From contig VRMN01000001.1 of NCBI GenBank assembly GCA_008690995.1, forward strand, positions 4,712,001 through 4,776,000: a stretch of 64,000 nucleotides of DNA, read 5' to 3'. The notes under the pieces were generated by a model. It worked only from the letters and a program-made list of their open reading frames with translations. It did no database searches and had not been told where the DNA came from. The position numbers and the translations under genes were made by a program. Positions 20,670 to 29,083 of the stretch are shown in pieces. How positions within the stretch are numbered: position 1 is the stretch's first letter; the number at the start of each line of letters is the position of its first letter. This DNA comes from Porphyridium purpureum. Taxonomy: Eukaryota; Rhodophyta; Bangiophyceae; Porphyridiales; Porphyridiaceae.

Positions 20670-21671
20670 TCAGCGTGAATCTCGCCGCTTGCGCTTGCCG
20701 CCCGCGTCGCGCTCCTGATGTGACGGTGTGGTGGTGGGGAGCCCGGCAAGGCAGTTGCTGGCCGCAAGGCAGTCGCGCTGTGTGCGGATCGGAGATTCAA
20801 TCAGCGGAACGACGCCAAAGTCGTAGTACACGTCGAGAATGTCTTGCGTGATCTGCTCAGCGCGCGCCTGGTCGCTGAGGTAGTCTGGCGAGAGCAGCAC
20901 ACCAGCCCAGCAGCGGAACCGCATTTTAGCCCGCCAGCTGGGAGTTGGGACGAACAGCGAGCCATAGATTTCGATGGAGCCGCAGGATTCAGGTCGCTGC
21001 ACTTGTAAAACTAGCGTGCGCAATGACTCAAGCCCTCGACGAAGAGCCTCCACATCGGTACCGAATTGCAGCCATACCGATTGTACGTGCTCAAGCTTGC
21101 GCGCAAGGCTCTCCGATTCTTGCGTTTCAGATACGTAGCCCGACGCGCTTTCAGGGAGAAGGTGAGAGTAGGGGTTGAACGCCGCCCCACAACTCGCGCG
21201 CAGTGGCGCGGGAAGCGAAGGAAGCAGCTCCGTGGCCCGCAGGCTTGGCATTCTCCAGTTTGTTCCACTCACTAATAGCAATTTTTCCACAGCACACGTA
21301 TGAGCATACTTCTCGAGGCAACGCATTACAGCGACACTTTGGTCGACGCCCTGATCCCGCACACGAGGGGGCCTGCCCTTGAATACTGAGCTGTTCTTGA
21401 CCGAGTAATGCACAGCCACATTCATGGGCAGCTGTTCAGCTTCGCGGCCCTGCCTTAACGCGGCGCATGCGAGCGGATTGAGGACGAGATCACCAGGTTC
21501 TTTGTGCACCAAGTTGAGCCCAGTGAGCTGAGCCAGGCCAGGCCGCAGCACATCGTTTACGAGTGTGCACACCTCTGCGACCGTTCTAAAATAGAGCTCA
21601 ACCCGGACACCACCACGCTCACGCGAGAACCGCTGTACCCGGCCCGGCGGCACGACTGCGTTTGGAACCAT
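20670..21671 (-). CDS. Uncharacterised protein, possibly MTHFR-like TIM barrel
   Basis: A 333-residue protein, probably soluble. Segments such as NVAVHYSVKNSSVF, EKLLLVSG, SVWLQFGTDVEALRRGLE, a VFVPTPSW loop and FGVVPLIES resemble, to my eye, the barrel of methylenetetrahydrofolate-reductase-like proteins of algae and plants, but the match is weak and no FAD-binding signature can be confirmed by reading. The C-terminus ends in a basic KRKRRDSR tail that could be a nuclear signal. A GCTGTAC element lies at 21632-21638, inside the first residues, which raises doubt about the start. It lies upstream of HisD in the same orientation, with 168 bp between the HisD ATG and its stop codon. Confidence 0.55.
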   Translation of the reverse strand: MVPNAVVPPGRVQRFSRERGGVRVELYFRTVAEVCTLVNDVLRPGLAQLTGLNLVHKEPGDLVLNPLACAALRQGREAEQLPMNVAVHYSVKNSSVFKGRPPRVRDQGVDQSVAVMRCLEKYAHTCAVEKLLLVSGTNWRMPSLRATELLPSLPAPLRASCGAAFNPYSHLLPESASGYVSETQESESLARKLEHVQSVWLQFGTDVEALRRGLESLRTLVLQVQRPESCGSIEIYGSLFVPTPSWRAKMRFRCWAGVLLSPDYLSDQARAEQITQDILDVYYDFGVVPLIESPIRTQRDCLAASNCLAGLPTTTPSHQERDAGGKRKRRDSR

Positions 21672-21910
21672 ACACCTTCACGCACACGACTTTGCGTCTC
21701 GCGACCTTTTCGGGTGGACAGTCCTTCCAAGTACCACACAAATTGGAAACGCAAGGGACACCTATGAACTGTATCGGTCCTACGGAAAAGGCCGCTTGCG
21801 CGGTGACCGCAACTTTGTCATGACTGCACCAGGGATTTAGCCTTTACATAATATCGCTAGCTATGGGATTCTCTCGCATGGTAGCCAAGGACAAAAAAGA
21901 ATGCCGTTGC

Positions 21911-22642
21911 CTAGTTCATGCGTCGCACGAGCTTATTGATCAGTTCTTCCCTGTTTCCAGCGTCTCCACCCTCCGCGAAATGCGTGACCTTTCCAACTCG
22001 CGAAAACCCACCCTTTGGTGTGTTCAGCTTGAAGGGCCGCAGAAAGTTGTTCGCGTATTTAAAGTTCGGTCCCACGGTGAAGATTTCGTGAATCAAATCT
22101 TCGGCGCATTCAATCCCTTTGCTCCCGAGAGCGCCCTCAATCACAGAGTTTGAGGACAGAGGAAGGCGCTGCCAAGCACCTCGCTTGCCAACCTTTCCAA
22201 AGCCGCGCTTGTACACCAGCTCGCGCACCGTCTTGAGGTTCGGGTAGCCGTATGCAATGTACGGCTCGACGCGTCGAAGCATGCGCAGTGTCGCGTAGTT
22301 CATCTTGACAAACACGCCATTGTGAAGCTGACGCAGACGCAGCAACCTCAGGATCTTCTTCTCCTTCGGCGGCACCTTGTTAATACCGCGAATGCGGATC
22401 GCAAAGACCAGCTTTTCGCCCGCGGGGACATAGATCGCCCCCGCGGCCTTTGCCTCGCGCTTCTTCTCAATCACTGATCGCTCGGCGGCCTCATACTCAT
22501 CCTGGTACTTGTTTGCGCGCTCCGTGAACGCAGTCGCCTGCGCCGCCTTCTTACTCGCTAACGCCTTGGCGTCCTCTGCCGCCGTTGCCGCCAACTTCTC
22601 GTTACGCGCCGCCTTCTTGGACGCGCTCTCTGGGAGACTCAT
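21911..22642 (-). CDS. RPL7: 60S ribosomal protein L7 (uL30)
   Basis: Cytosolic large-subunit protein of 243 residues, normal eukaryotic length. After a basic, Ala-rich N-terminal extension it has [20 protein letters not shown] and [15 protein letters not shown], then [20 protein letters not shown] and the KRGFGKVG block, all typical of uL30; the C-terminus ends [20 protein letters not shown]. Complete and intronless, whereas ribosomal protein genes in many eukaryotes have introns. It shares a 460 bp divergent spacer with the NDUFB10 gene. A TAGGGTTT octamer (AAACCCTA on its coding strand) lies about 200 bp upstream, as in telo-box-regulated plant ribosomal genes. Confidence 0.97.
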   Translation of the reverse strand: MSLPESASKKAARNEKLAATAAEDAKALASKKAAQATAFTERANKYQDEYEAAERSVIEKKREAKAAGAIYVPAGEKLVFAIRIRGINKVPPKEKKILRLLRLRQLHNGVFVKMNYATLRMLRRVEPYIAYGYPNLKTVRELVYKRGFGKVGKRGAWQRLPLSSNSVIEGALGSKGIECAEDLIHEIFTVGPNFKYANNFLRPFKLNTPKGGFSRVGKVTHFAEGGDAGNREELINKLVRRMN

Positions 22643-22840
22643 TCTTGCTTCGTGCTAGTCTTTCCCCACACAATCAAACCCACCTCTTTGTCACAACTTC
22701 TCTCAGGTCCGCGCCTCGTTTCCTCTCCAACCTCCCTCCCTTGGTGCCTCAAGCTGTGACAAGCGCTCTGCGTCCGTACTAAACCACGCCGCTTTCATTC
22801 TAACTCGTCGCTCGGCGCCGCCGGCGTCAAGACACTTCGT

Positions 22841-22848
22841 TAGGGTTT
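22841..22848 (-). promoter_or_regulatory. Telo-box-like AAACCCTA upstream of RPL7
   Basis: Reads AAACCCTA on the RPL7 coding strand, 199 bp before its ATG. In land plants this octamer co-regulates translation genes; its role in red algae is not established. Confidence 0.35.
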
Positions 22849-23102
22849 CTTCATGTAATGACATTACATTTCAATGCATTGCATGCCCCTGCTTTCGAGA
22901 AACCCTCAAAATAACTACACGGGTGAGTCTTGTTGAGGGTTTTGGAGATGTGCGTGATGAAAGGTTGTCAGGTGAAGAGGTGGTGGAGAGGGAGGGGAAG
23001 GAACGGAAGCGCACTTGCGGCGTCGTCTGAGGTCGAAGCAGCCGCACGGTGCTTGTGGGTGGGGTGGCGGACGCGCGGGGAATACACACGGGCGCAGCAC
23101 AA

Positions 23103-23429
23103 ATGTCGACAACCGTGGACAGGCCTGGCCACAAAAAGTATGAGCCGGTGCCGGACCGAAATTTGAGGCCTGGGGACACGGACGATGCGTTTGCGTTGAC
23201 CGAAGCAAGGGCCGAGCGCGTGCGTGAGCGCAAGGTGCAGGAGACGGAGATTAACTTGATGAAGGATAAGGTGAGGAAGTGCGCGTTGTACGCGGGCGTC
23301 AATAAGTTTGAGGATTGCGGCGACTTGGCGGAGGAGCTGTGGAACATGATTCGCGAGTACGACGCAAAGTATCCAAGCCCTATCATGGTCGCACCAACGA
23401 TTGGACCCCAGCCGGCCGCCAAAAAGTAG
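23103..23429 (+). CDS. NDUFB10: NADH dehydrogenase (complex I) subunit NDUFB10/PDSW
   Basis: A 108-residue accessory subunit of mitochondrial complex I. The core EINLMKDKVRKCALYAGVNK followed by FEDCGDLAEELW matches the conserved part of plant PDSW subunits, including paired cysteines in the KVRxC...C pattern. No cleavable presequence is seen, as expected for this family. The frame extends upstream to 23049 without an earlier ATG that has support; 23103 is the first credible ATG. It is divergent from RPL7. Confidence 0.8.
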   Translation: MSTTVDRPGHKKYEPVPDRNLRPGDTDDAFALTEARAERVRERKVQETEINLMKDKVRKCALYAGVNKFEDCGDLAEELWNMIREYDAKYPSPIMVAPTIGPQPAAKK

Positions 23430-23562
23430 GGGTCTTTGGTGCAAAGTGGCCTCTCCTTGTGCTGATGCCGTCGTAAGGGACTGTATTGTGCGGCACGGTT
23501 TCTCTTCATGAGTCGGCAACAAAAGATACGATCTTGTTTAACTTTTCATTTTTTCCTAACCT

Positions 23563-25110
23563 CTACGGGGGCAAGGTGCTACTTTCACTCGCACTGGGCG
23601 ATGCTTCGCCCATGTGCACATAATCAACTTCGAAGCCTTCAATGCGGTCCAATGCATACCCTAGGCCTTCAAGCTCGGCCATAAAGTCGCTTACGCGCAT
23701 GGAAGGCACGGCGATTGTGCCATTCTGTGTATCATGATTGGCCAGCGTGACTGCGGCGAGCGTGGCACCTACGATGTCGCTGACATCTGCCCCTTCCTTG
23801 ATACTAAACCCGACACGTCCCGACTGCAAGGTGCCAACAAGATAGTTGCATGCGCTCGCCTCATGCAAGACTTTCTTGATATCCTTGTACTCATCAAGGT
23901 GTGCGTTAGCGCGCACTGCCGGGTTTGCTGTGTACCTAAGCTTCCAAAATCGTTCGCGCCTGGCGAGCTGTTTCGGGTCCAAAATCACGCCTTCGGTCGA
24001 GTAGACCTGGATCAAAAGAAGCAGTCGATAAAAATTGAGCGTGTTGAATTCAAGCGCGCGTAACGATTCAATGCGGGACCACATCTGTAAGCATACATTC
24101 GCCGAAAACAGCAACCATGCGGCTCCACCGTTGTCGTGCGTCGCGGTACTGGCTACAACACCGACCAACGTTCCGGTCAAATCCGCGATGACGCTCTGAG
24201 CGTCACCTTTGGCCGTGACCTCCCCAATATTATCTTGGAGCGCCATTCTCCGGTTCACCGTGGCGCGCGTCGACACAAAGATAATTTGGGCGCATGACTT
24301 CAGCGCGTTTCCGCCAGCTGCGAGCGGCAGAAAGTACATGGGATACACCCTGGTGAGAATCTCTGCGGCAGTACCTGTATGATGAAGCAGATCCGCGAGG
24401 ACTCGGAATCGCTTGATTTCTGAGTCGAAGCGTGCCGCAAATCGATTTCCATACAGCAAACGTGCAAAGTTACCCACGCCGTCTTTTAGCACCCAGTTTG
24501 CCGCAACGGCGGCGGGAACCTCACCCGATGTCACGCCCGCCGCCTGCAGAAGCGAGGACGTGGCGAGCACTGCGTTTGTCGCCGTGATGGTATTGTGCAT
24601 AAAATGCCACTTGGCGTAGCGCCCATAGTACGGCGCCACTGCGCTCGGAAAGCCCTTTGGCAGAACCACTGAAGACACATTCCGTATCGCAAATTGCACT
24701 GATGCTGCGCGCCGAGTCTGCGTTTTTGTCCTTGCTACCATGCGGTTCACATTCACCACGTTTACGCTACCATCTTCGGCCAAGCGCAGATGCCTTTTCT
24801 TGGTCACCTGCGACACCTGGGTCAGACTACCTCGAGCTGACGGAGACTGCGAAGCAAATCCGGAGGTCATCGCCTCGCTGTCAGCTCTTAAACTCTCCGT
24901 CCTGGTGGCTGACGCCGGTGTGCTGCCCCTGGGTTGCGTTTCCTCGTCTACAGCAGCGCCACTGCTGTCTGGCGTCTGTCGCGCGCGCCGGCAAGTGGAT
25001 GAGCATGCTCGCGGCAATTTTGGCTTGGTTCCACATGTTACACCACGAAAGACGCCTCCGGACCCATCCGCGACCACCACAAACCCCATCTCCATCCGAC
25101 ACGTGCCCAT
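23563..25110 (-). CDS. RUS/DUF647 family protein (root UV-B sensitive), plastid
   Basis: A 515-residue member of the DUF647/RUS family, found in plants, algae and animals (C16orf58/RUSF1). The core FPSAVAPYYGRYAKWHFMHN and NWVLKDGVGNFARLLYGNRF, then RRMALQDNIGEVTAKGDAQS, is diagnostic. Plant members act in plastid- and vitamin-B6-linked UV-B signalling; the biochemistry is unsettled. Three ATGs compete (25110, 25095, 25089); the last gives MGFVVVADGSGG, matching the Phe-type transit motif shared by other plastid proteins here, so plastid location is inferred. The next ~90 residues are Arg/Ser/Thr-rich. Convergent with NDUFB10. Confidence 0.9.
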   Translation of the reverse strand: MGTCRMEMGFVVVADGSGGVFRGVTCGTKPKLPRACSSTCRRARQTPDSSGAAVDEETQPRGSTPASATRTESLRADSEAMTSGFASQSPSARGSLTQVSQVTKKRHLRLAEDGSVNVVNVNRMVARTKTQTRRAASVQFAIRNVSSVVLPKGFPSAVAPYYGRYAKWHFMHNTITATNAVLATSSLLQAAGVTSGEVPAAVAANWVLKDGVGNFARLLYGNRFAARFDSEIKRFRVLADLLHHTGTAAEILTRVYPMYFLPLAAGGNALKSCAQIIFVSTRATVNRRMALQDNIGEVTAKGDAQSVIADLTGTLVGVVASTATHDNGGAAWLLFSANVCLQMWSRIESLRALEFNTLNFYRLLLLIQVYSTEGVILDPKQLARRERFWKLRYTANPAVRANAHLDEYKDIKKVLHEASACNYLVGTLQSGRVGFSIKEGADVSDIVGATLAAVTLANHDTQNGTIAVPSMRVSDFMAELEGLGYALDRIEGFEVDYVHMGEASPSASESSTLPP

Positions 25111-25311
25111 CTCGACGCGTTCTCACAGAATCCCTCCACCTTCCTCGCCAACCCCATGGTTACGATCTTTCAGCAGCCCGCTGGAAATATCTTTGATCGG
25201 TTCTACCGACTCCCCGGACCGTTAAACCAGTGCGTGTCACAAATGCAACCAACGCTGAACCATGAGGGTTCCCACAGAGTTTGTGACGTGGGCGCGGTCA
25301 GAGGTACTGCG

Positions 25312-25319
25312 ACTGTACA
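25312..25319. promoter_or_regulatory. ACTGTACA upstream of RUS gene
   Basis: An exact copy of the recurring promoter motif, 200 bp upstream of the first RUS ATG. GAGGTACTGC ten bases before it may be a degenerate partner. Confidence 0.4.
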
Positions 25320-26205
25320 CCATATCGTTGGAATGCGTGGAAATGGCACACGCTATGGGAGGTTTCCCCCCTCTGGGCACGCTTGGAATCATCCACGCTC
25401 AAGCTTTCGACACGCCTGAGTGAAACCATACAAGGGTAAGTCCTCAACGCTTCTCTACCTCCTCGCAGCTTTTCTCCTGGACAGGTGGCACGACCGCTCT
25501 GGCATGCAGGCTCTATTCATGCCGCGTTCGGGTGGGGCGCCACACAAAGGATGTCACGAGGCTTCCAGCACGAGTTGCACTCAAAATTTGGCGAATCACG
25601 TGCACTGTATCGTGCGGACTCGACAACTTCAGCACGTTTACAGATTAGCGCGCCATTCATTCGTGTATAAGGCTTCCGCAAACCGCTTGGTTCACAGCGC
25701 ACATGTGCGCCGGTAGCGTTCCCAACAGGTTCCAGAAACATTGTTGCGAGCGCGTATGTACAGAGAGCAAACTGAAGATTTAGGGAGGCAAATTACTGAT
25801 TTTCGCGCGCGATATTCAGGTTTGAGTTTTCAGGTAGCACGTAAATAGATGAAAACGAAGGGAAGCTGCTAGGTGCATTAGCGCCTGAGGTTTGATAGAT
25901 TGAGAAGTTTCGAAACCTTTAGAAACACATGGAAGCCTGAAAACCCCTTGAAGCTGCCGAAGACACATGAAAGGTCTCGTCAAGGAATGGGGCCGTCCTA
26001 CCAGAGAGGAGTCGAAACGACGGATGAATTCGGTGCCAAAAGTGGCTTCGTTTGACAATGCGCGGATTATAGTGGCTTCGCGTAAAGGCCCGGGGCCGGT
26101 CGCGATAGATAGTGGCTATTCGTTCAACCCCAGTCGTCTAGAACCGTCCCCACTCTGCGCGAAATCGCTAAGCCGTTCCTAGAAACTTCTAGGGCGAGAC
26201 TACGG

Positions 26206-26223
26206 TTTCTAGAAACTTCTAGA
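26206..26223. promoter_or_regulatory. Heat-shock-element array, copy A
   Basis: TTC, GAA and TTC triplets follow at exact 5-base steps (26207, 26212, 26217), the HSF trimer binding layout. A second, less regular set lies at 26176-26193. Confidence 0.6.
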
Positions 26224-26533
26224 CGGGGAGAAATGACAATGATTTGCATTATCATTTCTCGTCGCGCCTTGCTGTCTTCAAGAGAAGGCACGGCTCTAAA
26301 AAGCTGTCGGGCAGGCCCAAACCAGCCCTTAATGCCTTGCTCGGAGAAAGAACAAGAAGGAGACGGAAGAAAGAGGCATACAGCCAAACTACTCGAAAAG
26401 TCAGCCGGTAAGGGAGAAAACGTAGAGGAAAGTGTTATCCGTTCGACCCCAGTCACCTAGAACGGTTCGGTTAATCCGAAACCGGTAAGCCTTTAAGCCG
26501 TTAAACCGGTAGACCGGTAGACCGTTGAACCGT

Positions 26534-26565
26534 TTCTAGAAGCTTCTAGAGGTTCCAGAAACTTC
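26534..26565. promoter_or_regulatory. Heat-shock-element array, copy B
   Basis: Triplets TTC/GAA/TTC/GAG at 26534, 26539, 26544 and 26549, then TTC/GAA/TTC at 26553, 26558 and 26563: two adjacent elements of four and three units, separated by a 4-base step. Confidence 0.65.
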
Positions 26566-26576
26566 TAGGCGTGCGC

Positions 26577-26607
26577 AGAAATGACAATGATTTGCATTGT
26601 CATTTCT
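26577..26607. repeat. Perfect 13-bp inverted repeat with ATTTG loop
   Basis: AGAAATGACAATG and its exact complement flank ATTTG. The same structure is at 26229-26259 in copy A with one stem mismatch. The centre contains the octamer ATTTGCAT in both copies. Conservation of a stem between otherwise diverged copies suggests function, either as a palindromic protein site or as an RNA hairpin. Confidence 0.7.
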
Positions 26608-27140
26608 CTTGGCGCCTTGCTGTCCCTGACGGAAGTAAGGGTATAAAGAGGCGACGCGCCTGCCCGGACTAGCCGGTCAGGTCTTGCTCGGAGACAGAAG
26701 AGGTAAGGAGTAAGAGAGTAAAGGCACAGCATTGGTAACAGAAAGAGCGAACAGGAAGGAGAGACAGATTTGCTGGTTGAATTGGACCGGAAATCGGACT
26801 TCTTCAACCAAACTTGCGAGCGAGCAGCGCGACTGCGGTGCGCGAGCGGATATCGGTCTGGAGTGTTGTTAAAAAGGCAGCTGGGGTTTCAACGTACCTA
26901 ATATCACCCTTCGCTGATCAAGGCCGATCCACTCCCTCTCACAGCCCCCGGCAAGTTGAATCCCCCTTCCTGCCCCTTCTGGCTCTTGTTCTGTTTACCT
27001 GTTGCCGTGCCGGTCGTCTGCGTGCGGTTTCGCGGCGGGTCCCGGTTTCCTCAGTTCGTCGCGGCCCAGTTTCTGGTCCCTGCTTATCGGTCCGGTTTCG
27101 CCTGAGTCGTTTCTCCAAGCGATCGCCCGCGCAGGTCAAA

Positions 27141-27162
27141 GTACAGTGAGCATAGGTACAGT
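27141..27162 (+). promoter_or_regulatory. GTACAGT motif pair upstream of PAH-repeat gene
   Basis: GTACAGT at 27141-27147 and 27156-27162 (complement ACTGTAC), 130-150 bp upstream of the ATG. Confidence 0.5.
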
Positions 27163-27292
27163 TACACATTTCGCGCTGGTTGGCGCCTCGGGTGTTCGGC
27201 GAGTTTGGCTGCCGCTTCGTCGGATAAAAGGCGCGCGCTTTCAGGACAACAAGGTGCGTGACGTGACGACGTGGTGGCTGGCGTGAACAACA

Positions 27293-29083
27293 ATGGCGCC
27301 TGGTCAACAAGCGCTGGGCGAACGGCTCAAAGCGGTCTCGGCATATGTGCAAAAAGTCTCGTCGGAGTACAGCCGTCAACCGCGAGTGCTGGAGCAGTTC
27401 CGCCAGATTTTGGATGTCATGAACGAGGAACTCGTCGACGCCGAAAATTTGGCTTCGAGTACAGGCCTTCGAAGGGCCTTGGTGCTGTTCAGCGAGAATG
27501 ATGATCTGACACGTGGCCTCTCGGTCTTCATGCCGCCAGGGTACTCGATTCAGGTGCAGAAGGATGCTCGCGCACAGAGACGGATGGCTGGCTACAACGG
27601 CCCGTCAGGTTCTTTTACCGTTTTGTACACGTGTCAGCACCCACCGGCTGCTCCAGTGCCTCGAGTAGCTGCCCATGTTCCTGAAAAGTTGGCACCGGGG
27701 AAAGATGCAATGGGGGCAGCCAAAGATTTACAGAACGGGCGCTCTCGGACTTTCGCCGCGCCAGAGGTGCACATGAGTCAAGCAAATATCGAGGCGGAGT
27801 CTCGCACAAACGACGCACGGCCTTCAAGAAATCAAGACGCAACAGCCTTTGCGGACAAAGTAAAGGCGCAATTCAGCGATCAGCCCACAGTTTACGAGCA
27901 ATACTGCAAGATTATGGAGGATTTCAGGTCAGGCAAGATTGGAGTGAATGGAGTGATTAAGTGCGTAATTCTGCTCTTTCGAAATCACATCAATTTGCTG
28001 GTTGCTTTCAACTCATTCATGCCGCCTGGCTACCATATTTCAGAATCTCGTGATAGCAAAGGTGTCATGGTGATAGGATTCGTTGAGCCGTCAGGAGCCT
28101 TTCACCCAGTGTTGCACAACGCTGTGCCTATTGTGAAAAGCCCAGAGCCAATTCGATTAGGTTCTGAATCGTCCCCACATGCATCAATTTGGCCGGTGGA
28201 TGCTACACAAAGTGCTGAGCGTGGGGCCAGGATGGCTTCTGGTTCGGTGGGGCGTGGTTCTGATGTAACCTCCGTACCAACGGCTCGGGTTTCGGAACTA
28301 CCTTTCAACAAGACTGTTGAGTTTCTGGAAAAGTTTGCACTTCAGTTTAAGGATCAAGAGAAAATCCATCTGCGATGTTTGGAGATTGCGGAAGAGTTCA
28401 AAGCGCGCAAGTTCGGACTCGTGGAAGTAATTCGCCGACTGAATGCCGTGCTCGTGGAAAATCGCTGCAAAGAACACAAGATGAGAATTGAGAGCTTCAA
28501 TCAAGTTCTTCCGCCAGAACTGAAAGTGCTGGTGTCCGAGGACGCTACAACAGGTGTCGTATCGACAAGTTTCCGCTCGCGCAACGAGACCCTGCTCTTT
28601 TCAAAGCATTTGAATTCGCATCGCGAAAACGGTGTGGGGAACAAACGGCCTTCCGCAGCGGAAGAAAGTTTCACCAAAAGCGGGTCCTCACATGCCCAGA
28701 AAATTGCCAGGACTACTGTGGACACACGCAAGAGCACAGGTATCTCGGATTGCTTGCCAAATCTTTCATCGTCGGATGTGGCTGGGTCCGAGGCTCGAAA
28801 AGAACTCGAAGATCTCATGATGAAGATGTCGAAATCACTTGAACGTGTCCAGGAGCAGAAAGAAAGAGTAGAAATTCAGCGCGCTGAGCTGGACAAGCTG
28901 AAGACCACAGTTGCGTCGCTTGTTGCCCGACTTCAATCTCAGGAGGCGACTAGTAACACGATACGCAGGGAGAACAAGGCGCTGGGGGAAATATTAAGAG
29001 AGCTTACCCAACGCGTGGAAAAGCTGGAACAGGGTGGATCAATTCAGGATGAGCCCGCCCTTACTCTCCGCTCAGTTCTTTGA
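27293..29083 (+). CDS. Sin3-like protein made of three PAH repeats and a coiled coil
   Basis: A 596-residue protein with three paired-amphipathic-helix repeats, each ending in the family's hydrophobic F.PPGY/PPEL turn: PAH1 about residues 14-85 (VLEQFRQILDVMNEEL...VFMPPGYSI), PAH2 about 185-255 (TVYEQYCKIMEDFRSG...FMPPGYHI) and PAH3 about 339-410 (EEFKARKFGLVEVI...VLPPELKV). A coiled coil follows (about 502-580). Canonical Sin3 corepressors are more than 1000 residues and have a histone-deacetylase-interacting region after PAH3; none is seen, and the frame ends with a normal stop. I infer a stand-alone PAH adaptor that docks transcription factors and dimerises. Nuclear location is assumed. 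ATG at 27293 is the first after the motif pair. Confidence 0.85.
   Translation: MAPGQQALGERLKAVSAYVQKVSSEYSRQPRVLEQFRQILDVMNEELVDAENLASSTGLRRALVLFSENDDLTRGLSVFMPPGYSIQVQKDARAQRRMAGYNGPSGSFTVLYTCQHPPAAPVPRVAAHVPEKLAPGKDAMGAAKDLQNGRSRTFAAPEVHMSQANIEAESRTNDARPSRNQDATAFADKVKAQFSDQPTVYEQYCKIMEDFRSGKIGVNGVIKCVILLFRNHINLLVAFNSFMPPGYHISESRDSKGVMVIGFVEPSGAFHPVLHNAVPIVKSPEPIRLGSESSPHASIWPVDATQSAERGARMASGSVGRGSDVTSVPTARVSELPFNKTVEFLEKFALQFKDQEKIHLRCLEIAEEFKARKFGLVEVIRRLNAVLVENRCKEHKMRIESFNQVLPPELKVLVSEDATTGVVSTSFRSRNETLLFSKHLNSHRENGVGNKRPSAAEESFTKSGSSHAQKIARTTVDTRKSTGISDCLPNLSSSDVAGSEARKELEDLMMKMSKSLERVQEQKERVEIQRAELDKLKTTVASLVARLQSQEATSNTIRRENKALGEILRELTQRVEKLEQGGSIQDEPALTLRSVL

Larger units (their letters stand above)
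26113..26765 (+). repeat. Two tandem ~320 bp units with HSE arrays, palindrome and TATA (duplicated promoter or LTR-like fossil)
   Basis: Copy A (about 26113-26432) and copy B (about 26433-26765) align in order: TG..TAT/CCGTTC, ACCCCAGTC, CTAGAACCG or CTAGAACGG, an alternating TTCnnGAAnnTTC array, a 31-base palindrome, GCCTTGCTGTC, then TATA-like TATAAAG (26642, copy B; CTAAAAAG in A) and CTTGCTCGGAGA. Elements appear in promoter order. Each unit starts with TG, and heat-responsive U3 regions are known in some plant LTR elements, so a fossil LTR pair is one reading. No interior protein frame is seen. A duplicated host heat-shock promoter is the other reading. Copies are clearly diverged, so the duplication is not recent. 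Confidence 0.6.
25111..27292. other. Gene-free region with regulatory repeats
   Basis: No coding frame is supportable in these 2.2 kb. It holds an ACTGTACA at 25312, three direct repeats of AGTGGCT near 26039, 26071 and 26111, a tandem duplication of about 320 bp rich in heat-shock-like elements (26113-26765), and a GTACAGT pair at 27141-27162 that probably belongs to the PAH gene promoter. Confidence 0.6.

Noticed and set aside
26433-26470. GTTCGACCCC, resembling a tRNA T-loop
   Set aside because: No matching T-stem, anticodon arm or D arm around it; part of the tandem 320 bp repeat.
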